Below the pieces are notes generated by a model that saw only the letters and a list, made by a program, of their open reading frames with translations, was not told the DNA's origin and made no database searches. DNA of 41,511 nt, taken from Akkermansia muciniphila. Its GTDB lineage: Bacteria; Verrucomicrobiota; Verrucomicrobiia; Verrucomicrobiales; Akkermansiaceae. The position numbers were made by a program, and so were the translations under genes. Where the stretch lies: contig CAMCCX010000018.1 in the NCBI GenBank assembly GCA_945873305.1, positions 1-41,511 of the forward strand. The letters run 5' to 3'. This document shows, one piece after another, positions 1 through 9,083 of this stretch (its first letter is position 1; each line of letters opens with the position of its first letter).

Positions 1-2
1 CC

Positions 3-86
3 GGTGTCGTCATCGAGATCTCCGAGGAATGGGAAACGGGCAAAGTCTACCTCCAACCCGAAACCAAAAAACAACAACCGAACTAA
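3..86 (+). CDS. 3' end of an unidentified gene (partial)
   Basis: The first bases contain an open frame that enters from outside the window and stops with TAA at 84-86. The 27 visible codons mostly end in G or C and encode a charged, hydrophilic tail (it ends in KKQQPN). This composition looks coding, and the frame is convergent with the flippase gene that ends at 152. Nothing in the tail identifies a family. A longer frame that overlaps it from base 4 has a basic, low-complexity translation and is not credible. Whether this is a real gene end depends on the sequence to the left. Confidence 0.4.
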   Translation, partial: GVVIEISEEWETGKVYLQPETKKQQPN

Positions 87-151
87 CCGCAAAACTCTAG
101 CAGCCCAGATCTCAATCAGAAAATTTTACAGAAAAAAATTTGCGCGGCCCA

Positions 152-1627
152 TTACGCTACTTCGCGTCCGCGCAACATCGCTCCTGCAGATTGAAGAAAC
201 TCCCGGTAGGTCTTGTGGTTGGTTGCCGCGCTTGCTGCCACATATACCGTGACCCCAACGGCAACCGCGACCACTAGTTCGATGCTTTCTGGAACGGATC
301 CGGCTTCTTCAAGAATCGGCATCAGGATACGGACGGCGACGAACATCAGGCCGGCCGCAAATGCCGGCCGAAGCATCGACATGAACAGATTGATCGGAGA
401 GAGATTCAAATACTTCGTTACAAGAATAAACGCTATTAATGATGATGTGATCATGGGTATTAACACTGCATAGCATATTCCTGCTAGTTCATGACGCTGC
501 AATCCGAACAAAAGCGCGAGTTTGGTGGAGTGATGGAGAATGCTCGTGTAGAATAGCGCGTTTGGCTTGCCGATCGCCTGGAAGACCGGGCCGGTGATGG
601 AGGAAATGGCCAACGCCAATCCATAGAAAGTGAGGATGTTGATCAGCGGAATAGTGGGCAGCCATTTCGGGCTGAGGAGCACGCTGACTAAGAGCGGGCC
701 GACCGCCAGAATACCAATGGACGCCGGAAACGCGAGAATCGCCACGTGAGCGAGCGCCTTACGAAAGGCGTCGCGAAGGTTCTCGCTATCGTGATTGAGT
801 TTGCTGAAAAGCGGAAAGGTCACCCGGTTGACGATGCCGCTGATATTTGCCACCGGAAACATGATTAAAACAAATGCCATCGAATAGACTCCAAGATCCG
901 CCGCGCTGTAGAAGCGGCCGACAAAAAGCTTGTCCATGGCGTCCCCAAAGCCCGATAGCAGGGCGAATGCCCAGATGAACTTTCCAAAATTGAAGAGTTC
1001 CCGGGCGAATATCCCATCGAAGATAAAGCGTGGTCTCCACTTGACTGCTCGGAATAGCAGCACCGAAACCACTACTTTCGAGGTGAGATCTCCGACAATA
1101 ATACTCCATGCCCCCGCGTTGGCGAATGCCATGCAAACTGCCACAACCGTATAAACACATACCTGTGATACCTCACATAGAGACAATGACTTGAACTGCA
1201 TTCGCTTCAGAAGTTCGAAAGAAGGAACCGTGCTCACGATATCCAGAAGAATCGATAGAAGCAAAACCCGAAGCAATGGCCCTGCCTGGGGAACTTTGAA
1301 GTAAGACACGATAAGCGGCGTCGCGGCCGTGGCTGCAACATATAGCGAAACATTGCAGAATGCTCCGATCCAGAATATCGTGTTCGCGGCTCGGCGCTCG
1401 TCTTCGGGGTTGGAATAGTGGCGTTGGACATATGCGGTGCCGAAACCGAGCTCACTCAGCATCCGGATGAGTTCCACCGTTACGTTGGTAATAGCGACGA
1501 GACCGAACGCCTCTGGTGCGAGAAGACGCGCTAGGACAAATGTTGAAAGCAATCGTGCCGCACGAGTGGCAATCATCGAAATGGAAGCCCATTTGATACC
1601 GCCACACACTTGGTTTTTCAGGGTCAT
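152..1627 (-). CDS. wzx: Lipopolysaccharide/exopolysaccharide flippase (Wzx, PST family)
   Basis: Predicted integral inner-membrane flippase of 491 residues that would move lipid-linked repeat units to the periplasmic face. The N-terminus (GGIKWASISMIATRAARLL) and the following 'LARLLAPEAFGLVAI' stretch are typical of the WzxC/TuaB branch of the MOP/PST superfamily. About a dozen hydrophobic segments run through the whole protein, and its length is normal for the family. It is the last minus-strand gene of the cluster, 56 bp downstream of the 985-residue secreted protein. Together with the Wzy-like gene at 6928 it makes this a Wzx/Wzy-dependent pathway. Base composition is visibly more AT-rich than in the housekeeping genes on the right, as is common for flippases and fits transfer. 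The substrate cannot be read from sequence. Confidence 0.9.
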   Translation of the reverse strand: MTLKNQVCGGIKWASISMIATRAARLLSTFVLARLLAPEAFGLVAITNVTVELIRMLSELGFGTAYVQRHYSNPEDERRAANTIFWIGAFCNVSLYVAATAATPLIVSYFKVPQAGPLLRVLLLSILLDIVSTVPSFELLKRMQFKSLSLCEVSQVCVYTVVAVCMAFANAGAWSIIVGDLTSKVVVSVLLFRAVKWRPRFIFDGIFARELFNFGKFIWAFALLSGFGDAMDKLFVGRFYSAADLGVYSMAFVLIMFPVANISGIVNRVTFPLFSKLNHDSENLRDAFRKALAHVAILAFPASIGILAVGPLLVSVLLSPKWLPTIPLINILTFYGLALAISSITGPVFQAIGKPNALFYTSILHHSTKLALLFGLQRHELAGICYAVLIPMITSSLIAFILVTKYLNLSPINLFMSMLRPAFAAGLMFVAVRILMPILEEAGSVPESIELVVAVAVGVTVYVAASAATNHKTYREFLQSAGAMLRGREVA

Positions 1628-1683
1628 GGTGATTGTCTGGAATTCCTTCTATGGATTCGCCAGTTTCCGGGACATGCTTTGGA

Positions 1684-4641
1684 TCATTCAGGAGCTATAA
1701 AATCGCCTCTAAGTCGTGCGAAGAGTTTGCCATTCACTTCAAGAGACCGCGGAATGTAAACCCTCACCCGCTTCACCCCTTCCTCCGCGACAATTTCATC
1801 CGGCAGAATAACCACATCGTCAACTCCGTCATCAGCGATCCTCCACGGCGTCTTAAAATCAGCGCTCCACTCGACCTTGATGCTCACGGTTGGATCGACC
1901 CCAGCACGATCACTCCTCCGGTAGGTGAAGAGGAGATATTCCGAATTGGTCAGATCCCCGTCTGGATCGGCAAGGACGAGTTGGACCGTGGGTGACAGGT
2001 TCAGATCGTTGCGATTATCGGGATCTCCACCAATGATATATTCGATGATGTTTTTGATGCTGTCACCGTCGGTATCGATGGTCGGGTCCGCAGGGAGCGT
2101 GTTCTCGGCTAGCCAGTCGCGAAAGTCGCCAACTGGTGCGGGTGCCACCGTGATTTCGAGCGTCGCGTCGTCGAACTTGCCGGCGAGGTCGCTCACCCGG
2201 ATGGTGAAGCTGTTCGGGCCGACGTGGCTGTTAGCCGGCGTGCCGGACAGTGTGCCGTCGCTCGCCACGCCCAGCCAGGACGGGCCGGATTGCAGGCTGT
2301 AGCTCAGCGTGTCGCCCGCGTCGACGTCGCTGGCGGAACCGGCGACCGTGCCGACGTAGGCGGAGTCCTCGGTCGCGCCGGCTCCGGCGATCGGATCGGC
2401 GGTGAAGACCGGATCGTCGTTGGCGTTGACCACTGTGATTTCAAGCGTCGCGTCGGCGAACCTGCCGGCGAGGTCGCTCACCCGGATGGTGAAGCTGTTC
2501 GGGCCGACGTGGCTGTTAGCCGGCGTGCCGGACAGTGTGCCGTCGCTCGCGACGCCCAGCCAGGACGGGCCGGATTGCAGGCTGTAGCTCAGCGTGTCGC
2601 CCGCGTCGACGTCCGTCGCAGAACCCGCGACAGTGCCGACATAGGCGGCGTCCTCGGTCGCGCCGGCTCCGGCGATCGGATCGGCGGCGAAGACCGGTGC
2701 CTGGTTTGGCTGCCGACTTGTGGAGATGTGAAAGTAATCGATGAGCGCAGTGTGGGCTGCAGTGTGGTTGCCCACGTAGAGACCTGCGGCATGAACGAGC
2801 ATGTTCAGGGAGAATGGATCCTCAGGGATCCAGCCAGCGCCGTCTGAGGAATGAGCGATCACCCAGGAGTCGCCCGTGCGGGCAACCCGCATATACTTGG
2901 TTGTAGCCGTAATGCCATTGAAAATATGCACGGTCGGAACCGTATTCTCGAAACTGGCAACAAAGAGCTTAGTCGCCCTGCCGTCGTGATGAAATTCAAC
3001 GCGCAGCAGCCTGTCACCGTCACCCTCGATGATGATGCCCTGCATCTGGTAGCAACTTGTTAAATCCGAGTCAAACTTGGTCCCGATCACAAAATCCTCA
3101 TCGACCACCATCTGTGTTACCCTGGCCACATTGTATCCACCGGGCCACCATGTGTCATGATCCGTGTCGGCGGGCAAGGAAAGCGAGAGCTGTGAGCCGG
3201 TCATGGCCAGAGTCCCGTCACCCAGAGGATTGACGAAGGTCCAGAGGCCGGTATCCAGCAATGGCGAGTTGAATTCATCAGTCCCGGTGGTGTCGCCGCC
3301 CGAAACGGGGCTGAAAGACGCGGTGATCATTTTGTCTCCATCCATCACAAATGTGGCTGAACTGTCGGATCCACCAAGATCCCCGCTCCATCCGGAAAAC
3401 GTATGGCCACTCACAGGTTGTGCCTTCGCGGTCACGATCGTTCCATTCGGATAGATAGCCATATCAGGACTGAGAGTGACGGATCCACTCCCCAATACCG
3501 AGCTCTTGATTCCATGCACGAACTGGGAGGGAGGAACAATGGTGACATTGCCGAACGTCGCATCGACTTCGTGCGCGACGAGCAGGAGCGATCCACTCGA
3601 AAGATCATCGGCATCTTCCTGTCCCTCCAGCAGCCAGGAAATTGGCTCCGGAGTGCCGCTCTCCCAAATTTTGAACCGATAGCGACCGCCCCCATTTCCG
3701 GACGGAAGGGATTGCACCCTAGTCCTGGTCATATAAGTGACGTCAAAGCTTAATTGCTTGTATGTTGGGTCCAACAGATGGAGTCCATTTTCACCACCCA
3801 GCGAAAGCCGGCCCGAGCCATTGATAAAATACTCATTCCACCAAGTTGCCCCTTGGGGCCGCCAGCCAATCACCGGTTGCCATGGGCCTCCAAGCTGGCC
3901 GCCCCAGTCACTATGTCCCCGCCAACGCATGACCAAACCGAGGCCGGGACCAACACTGGTAGGAGATGAAAAACTCGCCGGATCAATGGCGTGGACCGTG
4001 ACAGGGACGGTGATTTCATAGTCCGTCCAGCCCATATCCCCGATCGCAAGGATGCGGTCGTAGCCCATGTGAAGTGGTCTGACACCCGCCGAAGAGAAGC
4101 CCCATTCCCCGTCAACTTCCTGCACCACATCCTGCAGATTCGTAACGGCTCCCCAATCAATCGAATATGACAGCGGCCATGGGGAATTGTTGCCAAAATG
4201 AATCGTCACCGTTGTCGTGCTGGTATCGCCAAGTTGGTCCTGCGCGGTGAGCACAACGGTATTGTTGCCTTGATTGAGATTGGTTACATCCAACTCGGCA
4301 TTGAAGTCGCCCGGGCGCGCCAGACGCCGCGTATCCGGCCCTATGGAGAGACTTCGAGACTGGCCGCCATTCAACGAATAAGTCAGCGAGGCCACTCCAT
4401 CAGGGTCTGAAACGGTTCCTAAAAGATTCACCCACCGCTGCGGCACGCCCAGATCGCCGAAGCTTTGAGTTGTGCCCCGCCAGACGTTGATGTTTGGTCC
4501 CGCGCCATTGTCAGCATGCAAAATCCCGCATGCGAATGACCAAAGTGCAAGCGCCACCGACAAGCCGGATTTCAATCCGAGCATCTCGGAAAAATCGAAA
4601 CATATCCGCTTATCGTCAGATTTTCGTGTGGTTATTTTCAT
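1684..4641 (-). CDS. Large secreted multidomain protein with tandem Ig-like repeats
   Basis: A 985-residue protein of unknown function. Residues 20-43 form a signal peptide with a likely cleavage after LHA. Next come an Ig-like segment with a 'VSDPDG' motif (about 50-150), a jelly-roll-like region (about 150-375) and an InlB/Listeria-type repeat with 'FSGWSGDL' (about 380-447). A DUF1349-like beta-sandwich (about 453-640) is followed by two nearly identical 95-residue putative-Ig (He_PIG, cadherin-like) modules at 649-743 and 744-838. The C-terminus carries 'DWLAENTLPADPTIDTDGDS' followed by an EY..GGDP motif, a tail common on exported Verrucomicrobiota proteins. No catalytic motif was recognised. 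It lies between a GT2 gene and wzx in the same direction, so a matrix, adhesin or glycan-binding role is plausible but inferred. The upstream spacer at 4642-4807 is AT-rich and may hold its own promoter. Confidence 0.8.
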   Translation of the reverse strand: MKITTRKSDDKRICFDFSEMLGLKSGLSVALALWSFACGILHADNGAGPNINVWRGTTQSFGDLGVPQRWVNLLGTVSDPDGVASLTYSLNGGQSRSLSIGPDTRRLARPGDFNAELDVTNLNQGNNTVVLTAQDQLGDTSTTTVTIHFGNNSPWPLSYSIDWGAVTNLQDVVQEVDGEWGFSSAGVRPLHMGYDRILAIGDMGWTDYEITVPVTVHAIDPASFSSPTSVGPGLGLVMRWRGHSDWGGQLGGPWQPVIGWRPQGATWWNEYFINGSGRLSLGGENGLHLLDPTYKQLSFDVTYMTRTRVQSLPSGNGGGRYRFKIWESGTPEPISWLLEGQEDADDLSSGSLLLVAHEVDATFGNVTIVPPSQFVHGIKSSVLGSGSVTLSPDMAIYPNGTIVTAKAQPVSGHTFSGWSGDLGGSDSSATFVMDGDKMITASFSPVSGGDTTGTDEFNSPLLDTGLWTFVNPLGDGTLAMTGSQLSLSLPADTDHDTWWPGGYNVARVTQMVVDEDFVIGTKFDSDLTSCYQMQGIIIEGDGDRLLRVEFHHDGRATKLFVASFENTVPTVHIFNGITATTKYMRVARTGDSWVIAHSSDGAGWIPEDPFSLNMLVHAAGLYVGNHTAAHTALIDYFHISTSRQPNQAPVFAADPIAGAGATEDAAYVGTVAGSATDVDAGDTLSYSLQSGPSWLGVASDGTLSGTPANSHVGPNSFTIRVSDLAGRFADATLEITVVNANDDPVFTADPIAGAGATEDSAYVGTVAGSASDVDAGDTLSYSLQSGPSWLGVASDGTLSGTPANSHVGPNSFTIRVSDLAGKFDDATLEITVAPAPVGDFRDWLAENTLPADPTIDTDGDSIKNIIEYIIGGDPDNRNDLNLSPTVQLVLADPDGDLTNSEYLLFTYRRSDRAGVDPTVSIKVEWSADFKTPWRIADDGVDDVVILPDEIVAEEGVKRVRVYIPRSLEVNGKLFARLRGDFIAPE
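2128..2697 (-). repeat. Tandem 285-bp coding repeat (two He_PIG-type modules)
   Basis: Two head-to-tail 285-bp units (2413-2697, then 2128-2412) encode two 95-residue Ig-like modules that differ at only about five residues. Long stretches are also identical at DNA level, including synonymous positions, so the duplication is recent or is being homogenised. The match fades in the last 15-20 bases of the left unit. Such units can expand or contract by recombination. Confidence 0.85.
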
Positions 4642-4807
4642 ATAATTTGGATGTTGATTATTATCTCTCGATTTGACTCAATTTTAACGCGTAATGCCTC
4701 ACTGAAACCGGTGTCCACTCTATCTATTATGAATGGAGTTGTTCTGCTTCCTTCGTGACTCTCTATTTTCTATCGGAAACCATCATGGTAAATACATCCA
4801 GCCCTAT

Positions 4808-5755
4808 TTACGCATCCTCTTTGATCCGTGATCTGGACTTCAAATCCGCTCCGATTGCATTGAGCAGCGTCCGTTTCCATTCTCCAGCAATAAACCGCCA
4901 CCGCTTCCATAGCCAAACCGCTATGACTCTAGCGCATGACGCACGGGTCGCGAAAGAAAGCGGAGAAACTCGAACCATCCAGCAATAGTCGGCCAGCATC
5001 TTGCTAAAGGAGCAGGAGACCCCGACATGGTTTCGAGGATCAAACCAAGCCGCATATGCTTCGAAATCGGGGACTGCCTCACGATATGCAACTCCGAAAA
5101 CATACATCGACTGCTTATCATGACGCCTTGAATACAGAAGCAGGTCCTGAAGCTCTATGAAACGTCCCAGGAGGGAGAGATGCGCCAACAGCACGCCGTC
5201 TCCGTGGTAGTAGCATCCGATCATGCCGGTTTGAAGCAGTTCGCTTCTGCGGATCAGCCCGAATATCTCATAGCAACGCCCCCCTCCCCGCATCATTTCG
5301 GAAAACCGGACGGCGGGATTTGGATCTCCGATACGAAAGGGTGAAGCATACTCTTCATGCGGGTTTCCCGAGGCGTCAATATAGCGAATCCTCGTGGAGG
5401 CGAGGACAGCGGTGGCATCCCGATCAAGAGCGTCGACGCAAACGGCCATGTAAGAAGGAGCGATGACATCGTCGTGCGCCATCCATTTGAAATACCGCCC
5501 TCTTGCCTCGGCAACCAGAATGTTAAAGTTTCGAGCGGCACCGATGTTTGCAGATTGACGAATGTAACGGATGCGCGGGTCCTGAAGACAAAATTTCCGA
5601 CAAATGCTTTCGGTCGCATCGGTTGAAGCATTGTCGCTGATTACCAATTCAAAGTCTCGGTATGATTGGAGAAGTATCGAGGTAATCGCCTCGCGCAGGT
5701 AGTTTTCACCATTGAATACGGGAATGACGATACTTACTGTAGGAATGCGTGACAT
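4808..5755 (-). CDS. Family 2 glycosyltransferase
   Basis: A 315-residue GT-A fold glycosyltransferase. It begins with the GT2 signature (VSIVIPVFNGENYL) and 'ELVISDNASTD' in the nucleotide-binding half, followed by 'AHDD' at the DxD position that binds the metal and sugar-nucleotide. The C-terminus has several hydrophobic and basic stretches that could touch the membrane. The start was set at the ATG just before SRIPTVS. An in-frame extension to 6115 would overlap the neighbouring gene and encodes Arg/Gly/Ser-rich sequence unlike any GT2, so it was rejected. No clear Shine-Dalgarno precedes the chosen ATG. The gene follows another GT2 gene 47 bp upstream in the same direction. Donor and acceptor are unknown. 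Its codons are more AT-rich than those of its neighbours. Confidence 0.85.
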   Translation of the reverse strand: MSRIPTVSIVIPVFNGENYLREAITSILLQSYRDFELVISDNASTDATESICRKFCLQDPRIRYIRQSANIGAARNFNILVAEARGRYFKWMAHDDVIAPSYMAVCVDALDRDATAVLASTRIRYIDASGNPHEEYASPFRIGDPNPAVRFSEMMRGGGRCYEIFGLIRRSELLQTGMIGCYYHGDGVLLAHLSLLGRFIELQDLLLYSRRHDKQSMYVFGVAYREAVPDFEAYAAWFDPRNHVGVSCSFSKMLADYCWMVRVSPLSFATRASCARVIAVWLWKRWRFIAGEWKRTLLNAIGADLKSRSRIKEDA

Positions 5756-5802
5756 ACTTGAATAATAACGAGCTGCATGGGCTAGACTTGTCGGCTCGCT
5801 CC

Positions 5803-6807
5803 CTAATTCTGTTGCCGCTGCGGCGTTATATGGGGGATAGGAGAGGACGCGTCCAATGACAGGGAACCCGAGGGCAGCGAATCGAAAGCTTGGACGCGCG
5901 GCCACCCGGGCATTCTCCGCCGTAGTGCGTGATGCTTTCGCATCCAAAACATCCATATTCTGGCGCCAAGACGACCCAGAAAACCGGAGTCGCCCAACAT
6001 TTCCACGGCGCGAACCTCCACTTTCACGTCGGCCAAGGCGCGGCGCACCAACGACCCAACCTTTGGGTCGTCGCAAATCGGCCCGCGGAGAAAGCCCTCG
6101 AGCACTCCCTGCCAAGCCCGCGAGTGAACCAGCGGATCGTGCATCGCAAGGACGCCGATACCATGGGTGTCGTTATGTTTTTCAACCAACGGCTCCGAAA
6201 TGAAGGCCCATGGACCTAACATGGACAGGCGGAAGGCGAGGTCGTGGTCTTCAAGCAGCCGTATTTCCGGCTTGAAGCCACCGACCTTTTCGAAGGCGTC
6301 GCGTCGGATGATGACGACCTGATTGAACAGGACGAATCGAGTCGCGATAACCGGAGCCGGATTCATCCAAAATCCTTCCTGCAAATCGCTCATCACATCC
6401 GAAAGCTCGAACGAAGTTGTGTCCCCACCCTTGCCATCGGTCAATAAGGCATTGCAGATGCAACAAGGGACCCTTTCGCCGCCCGCAAGCATCAACCGGA
6501 CCTGCCAGGCGACTTTTGCCGGCTTCCAAGTATCATCCGAGTCGAGGAAGGCGATAAATTCGCCGCTTGCCAGACCTGCCCCCGCATTGCGGGCGACCGA
6601 TGGCCCGCCGTTTTCCTGATGGATGAAAAGGATGCGGTCGCCGTATTCCTGCAACACTTCCCGCGTCGCGTCAGTTGAACCGTCGTCCACCACAATGATT
6701 TCGATGGGACAATACGATTGCTCAAGCACGCTGTCGATCGACCGTCGGACGGTATCCGCCCGGTTGTAGGTCGGGATAACGACTGATACTAAGGGAGGCG
6801 CCATCAT
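5803..6807 (-). CDS. Family 2 glycosyltransferase
   Basis: A 334-residue GT2 enzyme. The N-terminus reads 'VSVVIPTYNRADTVRRSI', followed by 'IIVVDDGSTD' and then 'FLDSDDTW', which holds the DxD metal site. 'LLEDHDLAFRLSMLG' matches the ED/Y region that positions the acceptor. It should act at the cytoplasmic face of the membrane and add one sugar to the lipid-linked repeat unit. Two ATG codons stand next to each other at the start and cannot be separated. It lies 120 bp downstream of the polymerase gene and 47 bp upstream of the next GT2 gene, all on the minus strand. The last 30 residues are low-complexity and probably disordered. The specificity cannot be predicted. Confidence 0.88.
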   Translation of the reverse strand: MMAPPLVSVVIPTYNRADTVRRSIDSVLEQSYCPIEIIVVDDGSTDATREVLQEYGDRILFIHQENGGPSVARNAGAGLASGEFIAFLDSDDTWKPAKVAWQVRLMLAGGERVPCCICNALLTDGKGGDTTSFELSDVMSDLQEGFWMNPAPVIATRFVLFNQVVIIRRDAFEKVGGFKPEIRLLEDHDLAFRLSMLGPWAFISEPLVEKHNDTHGIGVLAMHDPLVHSRAWQGVLEGFLRGPICDDPKVGSLVRRALADVKVEVRAVEMLGDSGFLGRLGARIWMFWMRKHHALRRRMPGWPRVQAFDSLPSGSLSLDASSPIPHITPQRQQN

Positions 6808-6927
6808 CGGGAATTAGCGGAGGCGGAGGTGACAACGAAGTCCGGGGTGCATGATGAGTTTTCCCAGAGCCTAGAATTTTTGCAAACAACAGAGAGCCAG
6901 CCTTGTAGCGCGAGGGCGGTTCGAAAA

Positions 6928-8343
6928 TCAGCGGGGATCGCCTAACGGGGCACCAGCCGCAGTATGCCACTTCTGGCGGTGCCATTCGGCGTTGGCCTGG
7001 GTGATCGCGGCGGGATCGGCGAGGGCCCCGGCGCTGATTTTATCGTCAAATTCCGAAGCCTCCGTGCCGATGCCCCCGGATTCCTGATTCAAATGCACGA
7101 TCGAGCAGATCGAGCTGATCACTGCGACACTCAGCCAAAAATAAAGCATCGATTGGTCAAAGTAGGCCACCGAGATGCTAGTCACGGCGTGGGAAAACAG
7201 GCATGCGCCGAAACACCAGATCATGAAGCTTTGGCTCGGCCACTCCGCCAGCCGCGTGTCGTGGATCTGGCCGACCCAGCGGAAGGCAACAAGCAACATC
7301 CAGATCACCAACAGCATCGCCGGCAATCCGGCCGTCACGCCGTGACCAATGTAGTAATTAGTGATATCGGTGTGATGGGGATCTCTTGCGATGCCTTGGT
7401 TTGGCATCCAGTGCCGGGTCTCGTCGGTGCCGAAAAGCCACCACTCGGACAGGTGGGAGAAAGTCTGTTCAATCAGGAATGCCCGGTGCCAACCCGTGCT
7501 GCCGCCCGAAATATCGATCCGGGAAATCAGGTAATACGGCGGCCTCGCCATCAAGAACATCAGCCCGACATAGAGTGCCACCGCGCCACCGCGCAATGCC
7601 TTGAGGCGGTCCTTGAATCGCCACAGCGCCAAGGCTCCGGCACCGGCGAGCAGGCTCATCACGGGACCGCTGGAAGCCGAGGTGAAAACAATGACGACAC
7701 CCGCTCCAATGCCAGCCATGGCCTCATGTCGATGGCGCTTGAGGATTCCTACGAATAGCGGGATGCAGGTTGCGCCCACGGTGCCGGCCAGGATCGGGTG
7801 GCGGAAAGGCCCCTGGGCCCGCAGTTTTCCCTCGCGAATCATGACGTAGTCCGGCACCCCGCCGAAAACCGCGAAACTGTTCCTGCCGGTGACCTTTTCG
7901 ATCGTCATCTCGATAGCGATCGGCACCATTAGCAGCGCCACGATCCGGATCACGTCGCTGACTTCTTCCAAATCAGCACACCAGATCCGTATCAGGAAAT
8001 AGATCAGAGTTTGATTGAAAACCAAGCCACAGGCATAGATCGGACCGGCCCGCTCCGGGTCGTGGAAAAAACTCGCGAACACCACCCAGACGCCCCATGC
8101 GATCATCAGTTTATCAATGAGATTGAAGCCACCCGGAAGCGACTCGCCCTTCGTGATCACCCGGATGACGCCGACGAGAAGCAGCATTCGGTAAATCGGC
8201 AGCGACAGCGGCCCCAGCTCGATTCCCTGCCCAAGCGTCATGTAGGTGCAGCCAAGCAGAAGCGGCACCGGTGCCCATTTGCGCGGCACCGCGAGCAAAG
8301 CCGTGGCGCAGATCATGAAGAAGCCCAGAGCTAACGGATTCAT
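6928..8343 (-). CDS. wzy: O-antigen polymerase/ligase family membrane protein (Wzy-like)
   Basis: A 471-residue polytopic membrane protein with about 10-12 predicted hydrophobic segments and one large periplasmic loop in the second half (around 'GTDETRHWMPNQGI' and 'DPHHTDITNYYIGHG'). That layout is typical of the Wzy/WaaL superfamily. A conserved-looking 'AQGPFRHPILAGT' segment precedes the loop; similar RxxxxxHP sequences occur in WaaL/Wzy proteins from polysaccharide loci. As the only such protein in a locus that also has Wzx and a Wzz-like co-polymerase, it is most likely the repeat-unit polymerase. A ligase role cannot be excluded from sequence alone. The last 45 residues are hydrophilic. 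The methyltransferase gene lies 47 bp upstream. Confidence 0.8.
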   Translation of the reverse strand: MNPLALGFFMICATALLAVPRKWAPVPLLLGCTYMTLGQGIELGPLSLPIYRMLLLVGVIRVITKGESLPGGFNLIDKLMIAWGVWVVFASFFHDPERAGPIYACGLVFNQTLIYFLIRIWCADLEEVSDVIRIVALLMVPIAIEMTIEKVTGRNSFAVFGGVPDYVMIREGKLRAQGPFRHPILAGTVGATCIPLFVGILKRHRHEAMAGIGAGVVIVFTSASSGPVMSLLAGAGALALWRFKDRLKALRGGAVALYVGLMFLMARPPYYLISRIDISGGSTGWHRAFLIEQTFSHLSEWWLFGTDETRHWMPNQGIARDPHHTDITNYYIGHGVTAGLPAMLLVIWMLLVAFRWVGQIHDTRLAEWPSQSFMIWCFGACLFSHAVTSISVAYFDQSMLYFWLSVAVISSICSIVHLNQESGGIGTEASEFDDKISAGALADPAAITQANAEWHRQKWHTAAGAPLGDPR

Positions 8344-8390
8344 CTCGTTTGATTTGGAGCCTCATCCAAGCATTCGCGGCTTCAATTACC

Positions 8391-9083
8391 CTACTCGGGT
8401 CCCGTCTGGAAATACATGGCGGGGATGCCTCGTGCGCCCGGAAAGGTCTGTTCCCCCGTTTGCTCAAGCCAATCGCATTTGGCGAACGTCTTCCGGTGAT
8501 CATTCTCAGGATGGATGTAGACCATTCTGATCCGTCGGGAATTTGTCATGAGACTGCTTCGAATCTGATCCAAAACCGTCTCCAATGTTTGTGCGCCGAA
8601 CGGGTTGCAAAACAGAAAGACGGTCCCCTCGGAGTAGTCCTCAGTCGATGCATCCGCCTGCCGGATCTCGATTGGCGGATGGGGCAAGCGGATTTTGGAG
8701 GCATTCGTTCGCGCCAGTTCGCTCAAGCGCCTGGAAAGCTCAAGTCCCACGCAACGTTTCACCCCGCACAAGGCCGCCACAAACAGGAGCCGTCCCGCGC
8801 CACAGCCGATATCATACACCACATCCTCCGCCTCAAGCCGGGCTGGTCGCAAATAAAGCCAGTTCAAGTAATAGGACTTGGATTCATACCAGAATGAATC
8901 GTCATGAACGGAGCCGACTTCAGGGTAATCGCCCTTTCGTGACCCAAGGGTGGAGACCCCGAGAACGGTGTCTCCCAAGACCGCCTCGAAGGCTCGGATC
9001 GCACTCTTGATTCGCATGGCGGCAATTCTTTTGTCTATCGAAAGCGAGGTCCAACCGGCCGGCAACCGCCACGGTCCAATCAC
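8391..9083 (-). CDS. Class I SAM-dependent methyltransferase
   Basis: A 230-residue Rossmann-fold methyltransferase. Motif I is 'VVYDIGCGAGRLLF', with an acidic 'GLELS' strand 2, and 'FLFCNPFGAQTL' stands at the motif IV position. The GTG start overlaps the stop of wecE in a 4-bp GTGA, so the two genes are probably translationally coupled. An internal ATG at 9017 is an alternative that would remove 22 residues. Within a polysaccharide locus it may O- or N-methylate a sugar of the repeat unit or cap the chain. The sequence does not show which. It ends shortly before the Wzy-like gene on the same strand. Confidence 0.78.
   Translation of the reverse strand: MIGPWRLPAGWTSLSIDKRIAAMRIKSAIRAFEAVLGDTVLGVSTLGSRKGDYPEVGSVHDDSFWYESKSYYLNWLYLRPARLEAEDVVYDIGCGAGRLLFVAALCGVKRCVGLELSRRLSELARTNASKIRLPHPPIEIRQADASTEDYSEGTVFLFCNPFGAQTLETVLDQIRSSLMTNSRRIRMVYIHPENDHRKTFAKCDWLEQTGEQTFPGARGIPAMYFQTGPE

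Noticed and set aside
5756-6115. N-terminal extension of the GT2 gene to 6115
   Set aside because: It overlaps the neighbouring GT2 gene and lacks GT2-like sequence; the conserved N-terminus starts at 5755.
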